A stretch of 64,000 bases of DNA from Myxococcales bacterium (GTDB lineage: Bacteria; Myxococcota; UBA796; SXON01), in assembly GCA_009692585.1 (NCBI GenBank), contig SHYX01000006.1, positions 100,354 to 164,353 on the forward strand, written 5' to 3'. Below are positions 35,044 through 44,800 of this stretch, one piece after another (within the stretch, counting starts at the first letter, position 1; every line of letters starts with the position of its first letter). The notes beneath the pieces are model-generated. The model had not been told where the DNA came from and searched no databases. It was given only the letters and a program-made list of their open reading frames with translations. A program made the position numbers and the translations under genes.

Positions 35044-37140
35044 CTACCGCAGCCCCAGCCAGACTCCGCCGCTGTACACCACGAGGCTGGCCAGCCACGC
35101 CAGGATGGTCATGTAGGCGAACAGGAAGCCCGCCCACGCCCACGAGCGTGATTCGCGGCGAACCACGGCGATCGTGCTGAGGCACTGCGCCGAGAGCGCA
35201 AAGAAGACCATCAACGACATGCCGGTCAGCGGTGTCCACAGCGGCGTTCCGTCCGCCCGGGTCTCCCCTTTCATCCGGTCCTTCAACGACGTGGACGTCT
35301 CGTCCGCCTGGGCGCCGATTCCGTACATCACCCCCATCGTGGACACGAACACCTCGCGGGCGGCGAACGAGCCGACCAGCCCGACGCCGATCTTCCAGTC
35401 AAAACCGAGCGGGCGGATGGCCGGCTCGATGAGCTGCCCGAGGCGGCCCCCGTAGCTGTGTTCGAGCTGCGCGGACGCCGCGACCTCGGGGGCGTCGACG
35501 ACCGAGGCTTGGTGGCGTGGGAAGTACAACAGGCCCCACAGAATCACCGTCGCGACAAGGATGGTCGTGCCCGCCTCGCTCAGAAACGCCCTCGCCCGCA
35601 ACCACATCTGGCGTAGGACGGTCGGCATCCGCGGCATCCGGTAGGGCGGCAGTTCCAGCAACAGCGGGATCTGGGGCCCGCGGAGCAGCGTGCGACCCAG
35701 CACCCCGGCCGCGACCAGCGCCATCCCGGTGGAGAAGAGGTACATCCCGACCATGGTCACCGCGCGGGTCGAGAGCCCGAGCACGCGGGAGTCGTCGGTG
35801 AACACGGTCGCGACGACCAGCGTGTAGACCGGGAGCCGCGCCGAACACGACATCAGCGGCACGACCATCATGGTCAAGAGGCGGTCGCGGCGGCGCTCCA
35901 AGGTGCGCGTGGCCATGATCGCGGGCACCGCGCAGGCGTAGCCGGACAGCATCGGGACGAACGCCCGCCCATGCAGGCCCACGCTCTTCATCATCCGATC
36001 GACGAGGAAGGCGACGCGGGCCATGTAGCCGCAGTCCTCGAGGAAGCCGATGAAACAGAAAAGGAGCAGGATCTGCGGGAGGAAGACCACGACGCTGCCC
36101 ACCCCGGCGACGAGGCCGTCGACCACCAGATCGGCGAAGACGCCCGCCGGCAACACCGCGACGAGCCCCGCGCCCACCGCCGAAAACGCACGCTCCACCA
36201 GGTCGACGGCCGGCGCGCTCCACGCGAAGAGCGCCTGGAACATCAGCGTCATCACCACCAGAAAAAGCGCCGCACCGCTGACCGGGTGCAGCACGACCCG
36301 GTCGACGCGCTCGCTGAAGGCGATGCCGGCTTTGGGTGCGGCAGCGCCGAAGTCCTCGGCCTCAAGATGACGATATCGGGTGCCGACGATCTCCAGGTCG
36401 GGGTCCCGTCCGGCAGCGGCGGCGCGGGCGCGGATGGCGCCGACCACGGTGCGCACCGCCTCCGGCACCCCGAGCAGCTCGTCGCCGTCCTCGACCGAGA
36501 GGATCGACCACAACGACAGGGCCCGTGCTTCGCCCGGCGTCGCCGCTTTCGCGTACGGGGTCAGCTCCTCCAGGTCCGCTTCGAGCGCCGCGGGGTAGCT
36601 GAGGGTCACACGGGGGGTGGGCGGCCGCTCGAGGGCCTCGGCCACCACCGCGCCGAGCGCGGCGATCCCCTCGCCGGTCTGCGCGCTGACCAGCACCGCC
36701 GGAACGCCGAACGCCGCCGAAACCCTGCCGGCATCGGGCAGGACGCCGGCCTTGCGCGCCACGTCGGCGAGGTTCAGCGCGATGACGAAGGGCAACTGGG
36801 CCTCGGCCAACTGGAGCGCCAGGTACAGGTTTCGCACGAGCTGGGTGCAGTCGACCACCAGGACCACCACCTGGGGTCGGGGGGCGCCATCGAGGCCGAA
36901 GATCGCCCGCACCGCGATCTGCTCCTCCCCGGAGCGGGCCGCCAACGAATAGGTACCAGGAATGTCGACCAGCTCGGCGTCGACGCCGGGGAGGCGCCAG
37001 GTGGCCTCCTCGCGCTCGACGGTCACCCCGGCGTAGTTGCCCACGCGTGCGTTGGCGCCGGTCAGTCGGTTGAACAGGCTGGTCTTGCCCGTGTTGGGGT
37101 TCCCGGCGATGGCGACCTTTGCCCGGGGCCGTGCGGCCAC
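35044..37140 (-). CDS. feoB: Ferrous iron transport protein B
   Basis: 698 aa inner-membrane Fe(II) transporter with a cytosolic GTPase. G1 is GNPNTGKTS (13-21), G2 lies in NYAGVTVE, G3 in VDIPGTYSL, and the G4 position reads NLAD. The C-terminal membrane part has paired Gate motifs and ends with a short hydrophobic tail. It is slightly shorter than E. coli FeoB. Its start shares one base with the feoA stop, so they form a feoAB operon driven by the promoter at 37398-37426. Confidence 0.95.
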   Translation of the reverse strand: MAARPRAKVAIAGNPNTGKTSLFNRLTGANARVGNYAGVTVEREEATWRLPGVDAELVDIPGTYSLAARSGEEQIAVRAIFGLDGAPRPQVVVLVVDCTQLVRNLYLALQLAEAQLPFVIALNLADVARKAGVLPDAGRVSAAFGVPAVLVSAQTGEGIAALGAVVAEALERPPTPRVTLSYPAALEADLEELTPYAKAATPGEARALSLWSILSVEDGDELLGVPEAVRTVVGAIRARAAAAGRDPDLEIVGTRYRHLEAEDFGAAAPKAGIAFSERVDRVVLHPVSGAALFLVVMTLMFQALFAWSAPAVDLVERAFSAVGAGLVAVLPAGVFADLVVDGLVAGVGSVVVFLPQILLLFCFIGFLEDCGYMARVAFLVDRMMKSVGLHGRAFVPMLSGYACAVPAIMATRTLERRRDRLLTMMVVPLMSCSARLPVYTLVVATVFTDDSRVLGLSTRAVTMVGMYLFSTGMALVAAGVLGRTLLRGPQIPLLLELPPYRMPRMPTVLRQMWLRARAFLSEAGTTILVATVILWGLLYFPRHQASVVDAPEVAASAQLEHSYGGRLGQLIEPAIRPLGFDWKIGVGLVGSFAAREVFVSTMGVMYGIGAQADETSTSLKDRMKGETRADGTPLWTPLTGMSLMVFFALSAQCLSTIAVVRRESRSWAWAGFLFAYMTILAWLASLVVYSGGVWLGLR

Positions 37141-37391
37141 TACGCCGCCGCGGCGGCGATGGCCCCGGTCTCGACCACCACCAACTTGGCCTCCGCGCGC
37201 CGCAGGGAAAATCGACAGCCGCGCACCTCGACGTCCAGCGGGTCACCCATCGGGGCCGCGCCGATGAGGCGGACCGCGGTGCCGGGGAGGAAGCCCAGCT
37301 CCAACAGGCGGCGGCGGAAACCGCGTTCGCCGCCGAGCGTCGCGATGGTGCCCACCGACCCGTTCGGCATCGACGCCAACGTAGTCGTCAT
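37140..37391 (-). CDS. feoA: Ferrous iron transport protein A
   Basis: 83 aa SH3-like cytosolic protein that supports FeoB. It shows the family pattern IATLGGERGFRRRLLELGFLPGTAVRLI followed by DPLDVEVRGCRFSLRRAEA. It is the first gene of feoAB. The predicted -10 box ends only 6 nt before the ATG, so its transcript is probably leaderless; no Shine-Dalgarno is visible. Confidence 0.93.
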   Translation of the reverse strand: MTTTLASMPNGSVGTIATLGGERGFRRRLLELGFLPGTAVRLIGAAPMGDPLDVEVRGCRFSLRRAEAKLVVVETGAIAAAAA

Positions 37392-37397
37392 GCCCCG

Positions 37398-37426
37398 AAC
37401 CTACCCATATTGAGAACGAACGTCAA
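37398..37426 (-). promoter_or_regulatory. feoAB promoter
   Basis: On the minus strand TTGACG (37421-37426) and TAGGTT (37398-37403) are spaced by exactly 17 bp. Initiation about 7 nt after the -10 box would fall on or next to the feoA ATG. Confidence 0.6.
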
Positions 37427-37429
37427 TAT
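37407..37429. promoter_or_regulatory. Inverted-repeat operator overlapping the feoAB promoter
   Basis: ATATTGA (37407-37413) and TCAATAT (37423-37429) are perfect 7-bp arms around a 9-nt spacer. They cover the -35 box and part of the spacer. Position before feoAB suggests an iron-responsive repressor site (Fur or DtxR type); the exact regulator cannot be told from sequence. Confidence 0.6.
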
Positions 37430-37464
37430 CATTTCTAGGGAGGGAGCCGGGCTACGTTCGGTCG

Positions 37465-38952
37465 ATGGCACACAAGCGGGCGATGCGTCCTCCGGTCGAG
37501 GTCGAGATCGACGGGCTCGACGCCGACGGCATCGGCACCGGGTTGGACGACCAGGGCCGGCGGTGGACGATTCGCGGCGCCATCCCCGGCGGCCGGGTCC
37601 TGGCCGGCGGGCGCCCCCACGGCGGCGCCCTCCTCGGTGAACTCCGTGCGCCCGCGGGCGCGGTCGCCCCGCAGTGCCCGCAGTTCGGAACCTGCGGCGG
37701 CTGCCTGTATCAGCCGCTGCCGCCTGCCTCACAGCGACATGCGCGCCTCGCCGCGCTCACGACGCTCCTGGCCCCGCTCGGGGTGGAGGACCCCGCGATG
37801 CGCGCCACGCCGGGCGAGGGCTACGGATACCGCAACCGCCTGGAGTTGAGCTTCGGCGTCGAGCGATACCGGACTCGCGACGAGCAGGCCGCCGAGAAGG
37901 TGGAGCGGGCGGCGGCGGCGGATGCGCCGGCCGCGGCGGCGGATGCGCCGGCCGCCGCGACCGACAGCCCCCCGAACACGCCTCCACGCTTCCTCGGCTT
38001 CCACGGCCCCGGTCGTTTCGATCGCATCGTGGACACGCCCGCGTGCGCGATCGCCGCGCCAGAGCTCAACGCCGTCCTGGCGCGGGTCCGGGCCGACGTG
38101 CTGGACTCTCCCTTCCCCGCCTGGAATCCACGGACGCAGACCGGGTTCTGGCGGCAGCTTGGGCTGCGGGGCGGCAAGAGCGGCGTCCTGGTCCTGGTGT
38201 ACACCGCACTCGCCAGCCCCGAGGCCGAAGTCTGGCTCCGATTGCACGCGCCGCGCTGGGGAGCCCGGGGGGTGCTCTGGTACACCACCGACCGGGTCAG
38301 CGATGCGGCCGTGGGCGAGCTGAGGGAGGTCCTCGCCGGGGACGCCACGCTGGACATGTCGTTGGACGGCGTGCCGATGACGCTGTCGCCGCTGGCCTTC
38401 TTCCAGGTCAACCCCGCGGGCGCCGAGGTGCTGCTCGACGTGATTCGCGACGCCCTCGGCCCAGGCGGGCTCCTCCTCGACCTCTATTGCGGGGTCGGCG
38501 CGCTGGGGCTGGCGCTCCACCGGAGCTTCGAGGCCATCGCCGGCGTGGACCTCGTCGCCGAGGGCATCGCCGAGGCGCGACGGAACGCCGAGGCGCTCGG
38601 TGTCCGCGCCGACTATCGCGCCGGCCGCGCCGAATTGGTGCTCCCCGACCTGCTCCGCGACCACGGCGCCACCGCGACCACCGGCCGGAGGCTGGCGGTG
38701 TTGGTCGATCCGCCACGAGCGGGGCTGCATCCCGACGCGCTCACCCTGCTCAGCGGGGTGGTCGCCGACGTCCTGGTGTACGTCGCCTGCCGCCCGACCA
38801 GTCTCCTCCGCGACGGGCTGGCGCTCCTGGCCGCCGGCTGGCGTTGTACGTCCTGGACCGCGGTCGACCTGTTCCCCCACACCGCCCACGTCGAGGTCGT
38901 CGCGCGTTTTGTACGCGCGCCGGCTACCTTGGCGACGGAGACTGCCTCATGA
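37465..38952 (+). CDS. RlmD/RumA-type RNA (uracil-5-)-methyltransferase
   Basis: 495 aa SAM-dependent RNA methyltransferase. An N-terminal TRAM-like domain (PPVEVEIDGLDADGIG) is followed by Fe-S cysteines in PQCPQFGTCGGCLYQPL. The catalytic part has FFQVN, LDLYCGVGALG (SAM motif I), VDPPRAGLH and the catalytic Cys in YVACRPTSLLRD, then the terminal HVE. The usual YVSCNP is replaced by YVACRP, but the Cys remains. An Ala/Asp/Pro insertion (about residues 150-170), encoded by two identical 21-bp repeats, interrupts the central region. The product is likely 23S m5U; exact site uncertain. Confidence 0.9.
   Translation: MAHKRAMRPPVEVEIDGLDADGIGTGLDDQGRRWTIRGAIPGGRVLAGGRPHGGALLGELRAPAGAVAPQCPQFGTCGGCLYQPLPPASQRHARLAALTTLLAPLGVEDPAMRATPGEGYGYRNRLELSFGVERYRTRDEQAAEKVERAAAADAPAAAADAPAAATDSPPNTPPRFLGFHGPGRFDRIVDTPACAIAAPELNAVLARVRADVLDSPFPAWNPRTQTGFWRQLGLRGGKSGVLVLVYTALASPEAEVWLRLHAPRWGARGVLWYTTDRVSDAAVGELREVLAGDATLDMSLDGVPMTLSPLAFFQVNPAGAEVLLDVIRDALGPGGLLLDLYCGVGALGLALHRSFEAIAGVDLVAEGIAEARRNAEALGVRADYRAGRAELVLPDLLRDHGATATTGRRLAVLVDPPRAGLHPDALTLLSGVVADVLVYVACRPTSLLRDGLALLAAGWRCTSWTAVDLFPHTAHVEVVARFVRAPATLATETAS
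37912..37953 (+). repeat. Two perfect 21-bp tandem repeats within the methyltransferase gene
   Basis: The 21-bp unit occurs at 37912-37932 and again at 37933-37953 without a mismatch, encoding AAADAPA twice; a degenerate third partial copy follows. The length is a multiple of three, so copy-number change would not shift the frame. Confidence 0.9.
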
Positions 38953-39995
38953 AGTCGATCGTGGTTCTCGCCCTCTTCGGCGCCGCCTGTGAGCCCAGCA
39001 CCACGGACAAGGTTGGCGGGGTCGACACCAGCGAGGTGTCGTGCGACCGCATCCACGGCGCCCGCGGGGTGTTGATCATCGACGACGACGTCACCCATTT
39101 CCCCACCGAGGCGCCCGACACCATCGTCGCGACCACCAGCGTCGCCGGTCCCCTGAGCGACGGCGGCTATGTCGCCATCGCCGGCGGTGAGCTGCTGACC
39201 AGCGCCGACGAAGGCTGCAACTGGGACGAACCGGGGAGCCGGCTTCCCGGCGCCGGAGACTGGGACCTCGTCGCCGCCGGCGAGGTGGTGTACGCCGTCG
39301 ATCGCGCCAGCAGCAGCACCGCCACCAGCACCGACGGGACGCTCTCCTGGACGGCGAGCGACAGCGGCGAGCCCTTTCTGGGCGAGGTCGCGTTCGACCC
39401 GGCCGTCCCGGGTCGGCTCCGCGGCGTTCAAGCCCGCGGGGCGGTCACCACCGAGGACTTCGGCGCCACCTGGACGCCCAACGCGACGCCTCCCCCGGCT
39501 GCGCTGACGGCGGGCGCGGTCTACGGCGGCGACCTCGGCGTGGTCGTCGCGACCCACACCGGCGGGGTGCTGCTCAGCAACACCGGCGGAACCGCATGGG
39601 AGGAGGTCGGCGTCCAGCTCTTCGCCGACGGGTTCATCGGCTACCGGATCGCCTTCTCGACCGACTCGGCCGACACGATCTGGGTTGCCGGCATCGAGGA
39701 CGGGGACACCACCGCCATCTACCGCACCATCGACGGCGGCGGTCGGTGGGACGACGTGATGTCCAGCAAGGGCCACGATCTCGACGCGGACGCGCCGCTG
39801 TGGATGGTCCCAGACAAGCTCAACGGGGCGATCAGCGCGTGGGGCTCGACCCAGGACAACTACGGCATCAACGTGTACGAGATCACCGCCGGCGAAAACG
39901 TCCACACGACCCACACCTCGGCGTACACCAACGTTCACGACGTGGTCGTGCGCGACGACGGGAGCCTGCTGGTGGCGGTGGATGGGTTGAAGTAG
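38949..39995 (+). CDS. Lipoprotein with BNR/sortilin-like beta-propeller repeats
   Basis: 348 aa. The ATG overlaps the previous stop (ATGA). The leader MKSIVVLALFGAAC is lipidated. The mature protein has repeated blocks with an Asp-box-like S-x-D/N-x-G-x-x-W pattern (TSADEGCNWDEP, TSTDGTLSWTASD, TTEDFGATWTPN, RTIDGGGRWDDV), as in BNR and photosystem-stability-like propellers. It is probably surface-exposed. The coupling to an RNA methyltransferase looks like gene packing rather than shared function. No catalytic site recognised. Confidence 0.8.
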   Translation: MKSIVVLALFGAACEPSTTDKVGGVDTSEVSCDRIHGARGVLIIDDDVTHFPTEAPDTIVATTSVAGPLSDGGYVAIAGGELLTSADEGCNWDEPGSRLPGAGDWDLVAAGEVVYAVDRASSSTATSTDGTLSWTASDSGEPFLGEVAFDPAVPGRLRGVQARGAVTTEDFGATWTPNATPPPAALTAGAVYGGDLGVVVATHTGGVLLSNTGGTAWEEVGVQLFADGFIGYRIAFSTDSADTIWVAGIEDGDTTAIYRTIDGGGRWDDVMSSKGHDLDADAPLWMVPDKLNGAISAWGSTQDNYGINVYEITAGENVHTTHTSAYTNVHDVVVRDDGSLLVAVDGLK

Positions 39996-40009
39996 GGCGC
40001 GACCCAGCC

Positions 40010-40873
40010 CTACAACCCGGCAACCACCTGGTCCCCCAACATCGCACCGAATACGACGAACAAGTAGGTGATCGACACCCGGAAGACCTGGTAGTCGACC
40101 TCTGGTTTATTAGCGTAGATCGAGCGTAACACCCACACCGCGAACCAGGCTCCCGCCGCCAGTGCGGCGGCGGCGTAATACCAACTGGCGAGGCCGAGCA
40201 CCGACGGCAGCAGCGAAAACACCACGAGGACGATGGCGTACGCCAACGACTGCCGCCGGGTGCTCGCGTCACCGACGACGTTGGGCATCATCGGAAAACC
40301 AGCGTTGGCATATTCCTCTTTGCGAAAGATGGCGATGGCCCAGAAGTGCGGCGGCGTCCACAGGAAGATGATGCCGAAGAGGATCCAACTGGCCCAACTG
40401 AGCGTGCCCGTCAGCGCCGCCTCGGCGATGAGCGGCGCGGTCGCCCCGGCGGCCCCGCCGATTACGATGTTCTGCGGCGTCCGCGGCTTCAGCCACGCGG
40501 TGTAGACCACGACGTAGAAGACAATCGTCGCGAGCCCGACCAACGCCGCGAAGACGCCGCCGACCCACCATAAGAACAGCGTCGAGGCCACGCTGAGCAC
40601 CAGCCCGAGGATGAGCGCGTGGTGCGGCAAGACCGAGGCCGCCGGCAGCGGGCGACTACGCGTGCGCGCCATCCGCGCGTCGGTGTCGCGCTCGTACCAG
40701 GCGTTGAGGGTCGACGACGCCGCGCCAGCCAACGCCGTCCCGAAGAGCACCAGAGCGGCCTGGGTGACACTCGTGCCGCCCACCCACCCGAAGACCGGGA
40801 GCCCGGTGAAGATCACCAGGAGCAGCACCCTGGGGCGCGTCATCTCCCACCACATGCGCAGCTGCTGGATCAT
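40010..40873 (-). CDS. ctaB: Protohaem IX farnesyltransferase (haem O synthase)
   Basis: 287 aa UbiA-superfamily membrane enzyme that adds a farnesyl group to haem b to make haem O for the terminal oxidase. The prenyl-diphosphate motif NAWYERDTDARMARTRSRPLP is at about residues 59-79, and the later TPPHFWAIAIFRKEEY block is typical of CtaB/CyoE. About eight transmembrane segments are visible. Its ATG overlaps the stop of the haem A synthase gene (ATGA), so both are made together. Confidence 0.95.
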   Translation of the reverse strand: MIQQLRMWWEMTRPRVLLLVIFTGLPVFGWVGGTSVTQAALVLFGTALAGAASSTLNAWYERDTDARMARTRSRPLPAASVLPHHALILGLVLSVASTLFLWWVGGVFAALVGLATIVFYVVVYTAWLKPRTPQNIVIGGAAGATAPLIAEAALTGTLSWASWILFGIIFLWTPPHFWAIAIFRKEEYANAGFPMMPNVVGDASTRRQSLAYAIVLVVFSLLPSVLGLASWYYAAAALAAGAWFAVWVLRSIYANKPEVDYQVFRVSITYLFVVFGAMLGDQVVAGL

Positions 40874-41718
40874 CGGGCGTGCACCCACGACAGGGTCGCG
40901 ACCAACGCATGCGCGGTCGCCGCGTGGACGATCTGCAGCTCGACCGGCATGCCCACGAGCACCGTCGCGATGCCGAGCGCCACCTGCACCAGCACCAATC
41001 CGAGCACGCCCATTGCCGCCCGCGACCGGCCTCCGAACCACACCCACCCGACCGCCGCCGCGACCACCGTGTACGCCCCCAGGCGATGCATCAGCTGCAA
41101 CCCCACGATGCCGTCGAGCGTCGGGAACCAAACGCCGTCGGCACAGGCGGGCCACTCCGGGCAGGCCAGCCCCGCAGAGTTGCTGGAGACCAGCCCCCCC
41201 AGCGCCATCTGCACCGCCACCGCCGCCGCCACCGCGACGGCCGGTCCGCGCGCCGCGCCCAGGGCGACAGGGGCCGAGCCGCGCAGCCGCACCGCCAGCA
41301 CGATGAGGCACGCCATGAACACGTTGCCGCACAGCAGGTGCAGCGTGACGCTCCAGAACGCGAGCAGCTTGAGCACCGTGAGCCCCCCCAGGATGATCTG
41401 CGCCAGCAGCACGCCCGCCGCCGCCAGCACGATGGCGCCGTGCTTTCGGCGGCGCTCCGCGTCGGCGAGCACGGCGGTGCCCAGCCCGAGGAAGCCCAGG
41501 GAGATGGCTCCCGCGAACACCCGGTGCCCCCACTCCAGAAAGACCTGGACGTTCATCACCGGGACCAGCTCCCCAAAACACAGCGGCCAATCCGGACAGG
41601 CCAGCCCCGCCCCGTGCACCCGCACGGTGCTGCCGAAGATCAGGAGCGCCCAGGTGACCCCCGCCATCGCGGCAAAACCTGCTCCGAGGCGCTTTGTGAC
41701 GAGGTCGGAGGCGGGCAC
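40870..41718 (-). CDS. ctaA: Haem A synthase (COX15/CtaA)
   Basis: 282 aa polytopic membrane monooxygenase converting haem O to haem A for an aa3-type cytochrome oxidase. The four expected haem-ligand histidines are visible in EWGHRVFA, VTLHLLCG, QLMHRLGAY and AATAHALVA. Paired cysteines lie in GLACPDWPLCFG and GLACPEWPACADG, as in type-2 CtaA. It starts with GTG at 41716-41718. It is the first gene of a two-gene operon with ctaB; the oxidase subunits are not in this window. Confidence 0.94.
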   Translation of the reverse strand: MPASDLVTKRLGAGFAAMAGVTWALLIFGSTVRVHGAGLACPDWPLCFGELVPVMNVQVFLEWGHRVFAGAISLGFLGLGTAVLADAERRRKHGAIVLAAAGVLLAQIILGGLTVLKLLAFWSVTLHLLCGNVFMACLIVLAVRLRGSAPVALGAARGPAVAVAAAVAVQMALGGLVSSNSAGLACPEWPACADGVWFPTLDGIVGLQLMHRLGAYTVVAAAVGWVWFGGRSRAAMGVLGLVLVQVALGIATVLVGMPVELQIVHAATAHALVATLSWVHAR

Positions 41719-41807
41719 ACCGGTTCCCAGAGGGCCGGCGCCGTATGCCTGCCGGCGCCTGCGGGCAAGCCCGGCACGATAATCCCCGGCGCCCCCCCCG
41801 GACGTCG

Positions 41808-44800
41808 ATGCTGACCACCCTGTTCGCCTTGTGCTCGCCGCTCCTTGCCGCCGACGCTGTCAACCCCGAGTGGGACATCGCGGCCGCGCATGGTCCAGGG
41901 AAGGACCTCAGCTTCTCGACGCGAGAGGGCACCTGGATGGGCGTCGACGTCTCCCCGGACGGAGGTTTTGTGCTCTTCGATCTGCTGGGAGACGTGTACG
42001 AGGTGCCGCTCATCGGCGGGGTCGCCAGGCGCATCACCGCCGGCAACGCCTGGGACACCGACGCCCACTACGCCCGAGACGGGCACCGCATCGCGTTCAC
42101 CTCCGATCGCGGCGGCAACGAGAACCTGTGGACGATGAACCTCGACGGCACCGACGCCAGGGCGCTCACCGAGGACAAGGAGCACCGGTGGACCGACCCG
42201 GTCTGGGCGCCGGAGGCCGGGTGGTTGCTCGGCCGCAAACGTCTGGTCGACACCCGCAGCATCGGCATCCAGGAGCTGTGGCTCCTGCACGAGGAGGGCG
42301 GCGCCGGCGCCCAGATCACCTCCCTCGATGTCGACCCGCACGCCGGCGAAGCAGCGTTTTCCCCGGACGGGCGCTTCATCTGGTTCAGCACCCGCGCCGG
42401 CCGCTACGAGTACGATCAGAACGTGCACCAGGGCCTGTGGCAGCTCGTGCGCTACGACCGGGAGCTGGGCGAACGCACGGTGATGACCTCGTTGAGCGAA
42501 GGCGCCATCCGGCCGACGCCATCCCCCGATGGCCGCTCGCTGGCGTTTTTGACCCGCGACCGCGCCAACACCGTGCTCATGGTGATGGATGTCGCGACCG
42601 GACGCATGCGTCGGATCGCCGACGGCCTCGACAAGGACGCGATGGAGGCCTTCGAACTGCGCGGCGCCTACCCGCGCATGGACTGGACCCCCGACAGTCG
42701 GCAGGTGGTGTACTGGGCGGGCGGGACGCTGTGGCGGGTCGACACCTCAAGCCTGGCGCGGGCGCAGATTCCCTTCCAGGCCAGAGTCGAGCTGCGCGTC
42801 GCCGACTCGGTGCATCCGGCGCGCCGCGTGGGGGACGGCAACGTCCACGCCAAGGTCATCCGCTGGCCTGCCGAGGCTCCGGACGGCACGGTGGTCGCGG
42901 CCGCGCTCGGCCGCATCTGGGCGATCGGACGCGACGGCAAGAGCCGCGCGCTGACCGCCGAGGCCGAGACGGCCTACTTCCCCTCGTTGAGCGCCGACGG
43001 GCGGAAGCTGTCGTACGTGACGTGGAGCGACATCGCGGGCGGACAGGTGTGGAGCGGCCCCCTCGGGCGCGCGAGCCAGGTCACCCGCAGCCGGGGGGAC
43101 TACCAGTCGCCGGCGCTGAGTCGTGATGGGACGACGTTGGCGTTCCTCCGAGGGACCGGCGCCACCATGGTCGGCAACGATCTCGGGGCCGAAGCCGCCT
43201 ACGACCTGATCGTGGCTCCCGCGTCGGGAGGCGACGGCGTCCGCCTGCGCAGCATCCCTTTCCGCGGCAGCAACAGCCGCGCGCCCCGCCTCCAGTGGAG
43301 CGCCGACGGGCAGCGCATCTACTGGATCGAGGACGAGTCGCCTACACCTCGCAAACACGAAGAGACGGTGCTCAAGTCGTGCGACCGCCTCGGTCACGAC
43401 GTGCGCACCCACCTTCGGGTCGATGGCGCCCAGGAGATCCGCGTCTCGCCCGACGGACGCTGGGTCGCCTACAAACACCAGCACCAGGCGTGGTTGGCGC
43501 CGATGCCGGCGCTCGGCACCACCACCATCGCCGCGGCGTCGCTGCCCGCGCGCAAGCTGACCGACGTCGCCGGGGATTGGCTGGATTTCGCGGGCAGCAA
43601 GGTGACCTGGTCACACGCGGACCGCTTCTACTCGCTCGAGACCGCGGGCGTGCTCCAGAAAGACGCCAAGGAGCTTCCCCGGCCCGAGGAGCGGCCCCTC
43701 GACATCACCGCGCCGCGCCTCGTGGGGCAGGGCACCATCGCGTTCACCAACGCGCACATCCTGACCATGGACGACGCCGGGGAGATCGACCGGGGAACCG
43801 TGGTGGTGCGCGATCGCCGCATCGTCGCGGTGGGGGCCAACGTGCTCCCCCCCGACGGGGCGCAGGTCATCGATGTGCACGGCGCCACCTTGCTCCCAGG
43901 GCTCATCGACGTCCACGCCCACCTGCACTACGCCTCGGGGGACATCTTCCCCGAGCAGGAGTGGCGCCACCTCGCCAACCTCGCCTACGGGGTCACCACC
44001 GTCTTCGACCCGAGCGCCGCCACCGACCTCGTGTTTGGCCAGGCGGAGCTCATCGAGAGCGGACGCATGGCCGGGCCGCGGACCCTCTCCACCGGCTTCA
44101 TCCTCTACGGCGCCGACGACACCCAGGGCGCCAAGATCGCGAGCTACGAGGATGCCGAAGCCCACGTTCGCCGGCTGATGCGCTACGGCGCCTGGGGGGT
44201 CAAGTCCTACCAGCAGCCCTGGCGGCGCCAGCGCCAGTGGCTCGTCGAGGCCTGTCGCAAGCTCGGCATGCTCGACGTCCCCGAGGGCGGCGGCGACCTG
44301 TTCATGAACATGACGATGGTCCTCGACGGCCACTCCTCCATCGAGCACGCGTTGCCCGTGGCCCCGGTGTACGCCGACGTCAAGAGCCTCTGGGCCAGCT
44401 CGGGCACCACCTACGTGCCGACGCTGCTGGTCGCCTACGGCGGCGTTTCCGGCGAGGTCTCGTGGTTCCAGCGAGAGCGCATCTGGGAGGACGCTCGCCT
44501 GGCCCGCTTCACGCCTCCGGACGTGCTGATGACCCGCGGCTACCGGCTCGGCATCAACATCCGCGACGACCAGGAGTTCCACCATCGCACCGTCGCGGCC
44601 GATGCCGCGGCGCTCCAGCGCCTGGGCGTCAACGTGGCCCTCGGCGCGCATGGCCAGCTCCAGGGGCTCGGCCCGCACTGGGAGTTGGAGGACCTCGGCG
44701 GCGACGGGGCGATGACCGCGGGTCAGGCGCTGATGGCCGCCACGACGGGCGGGGCGCGTCACCTGGGCCTCGACCAGGACATCGGCTCCATCCGGCAGGG

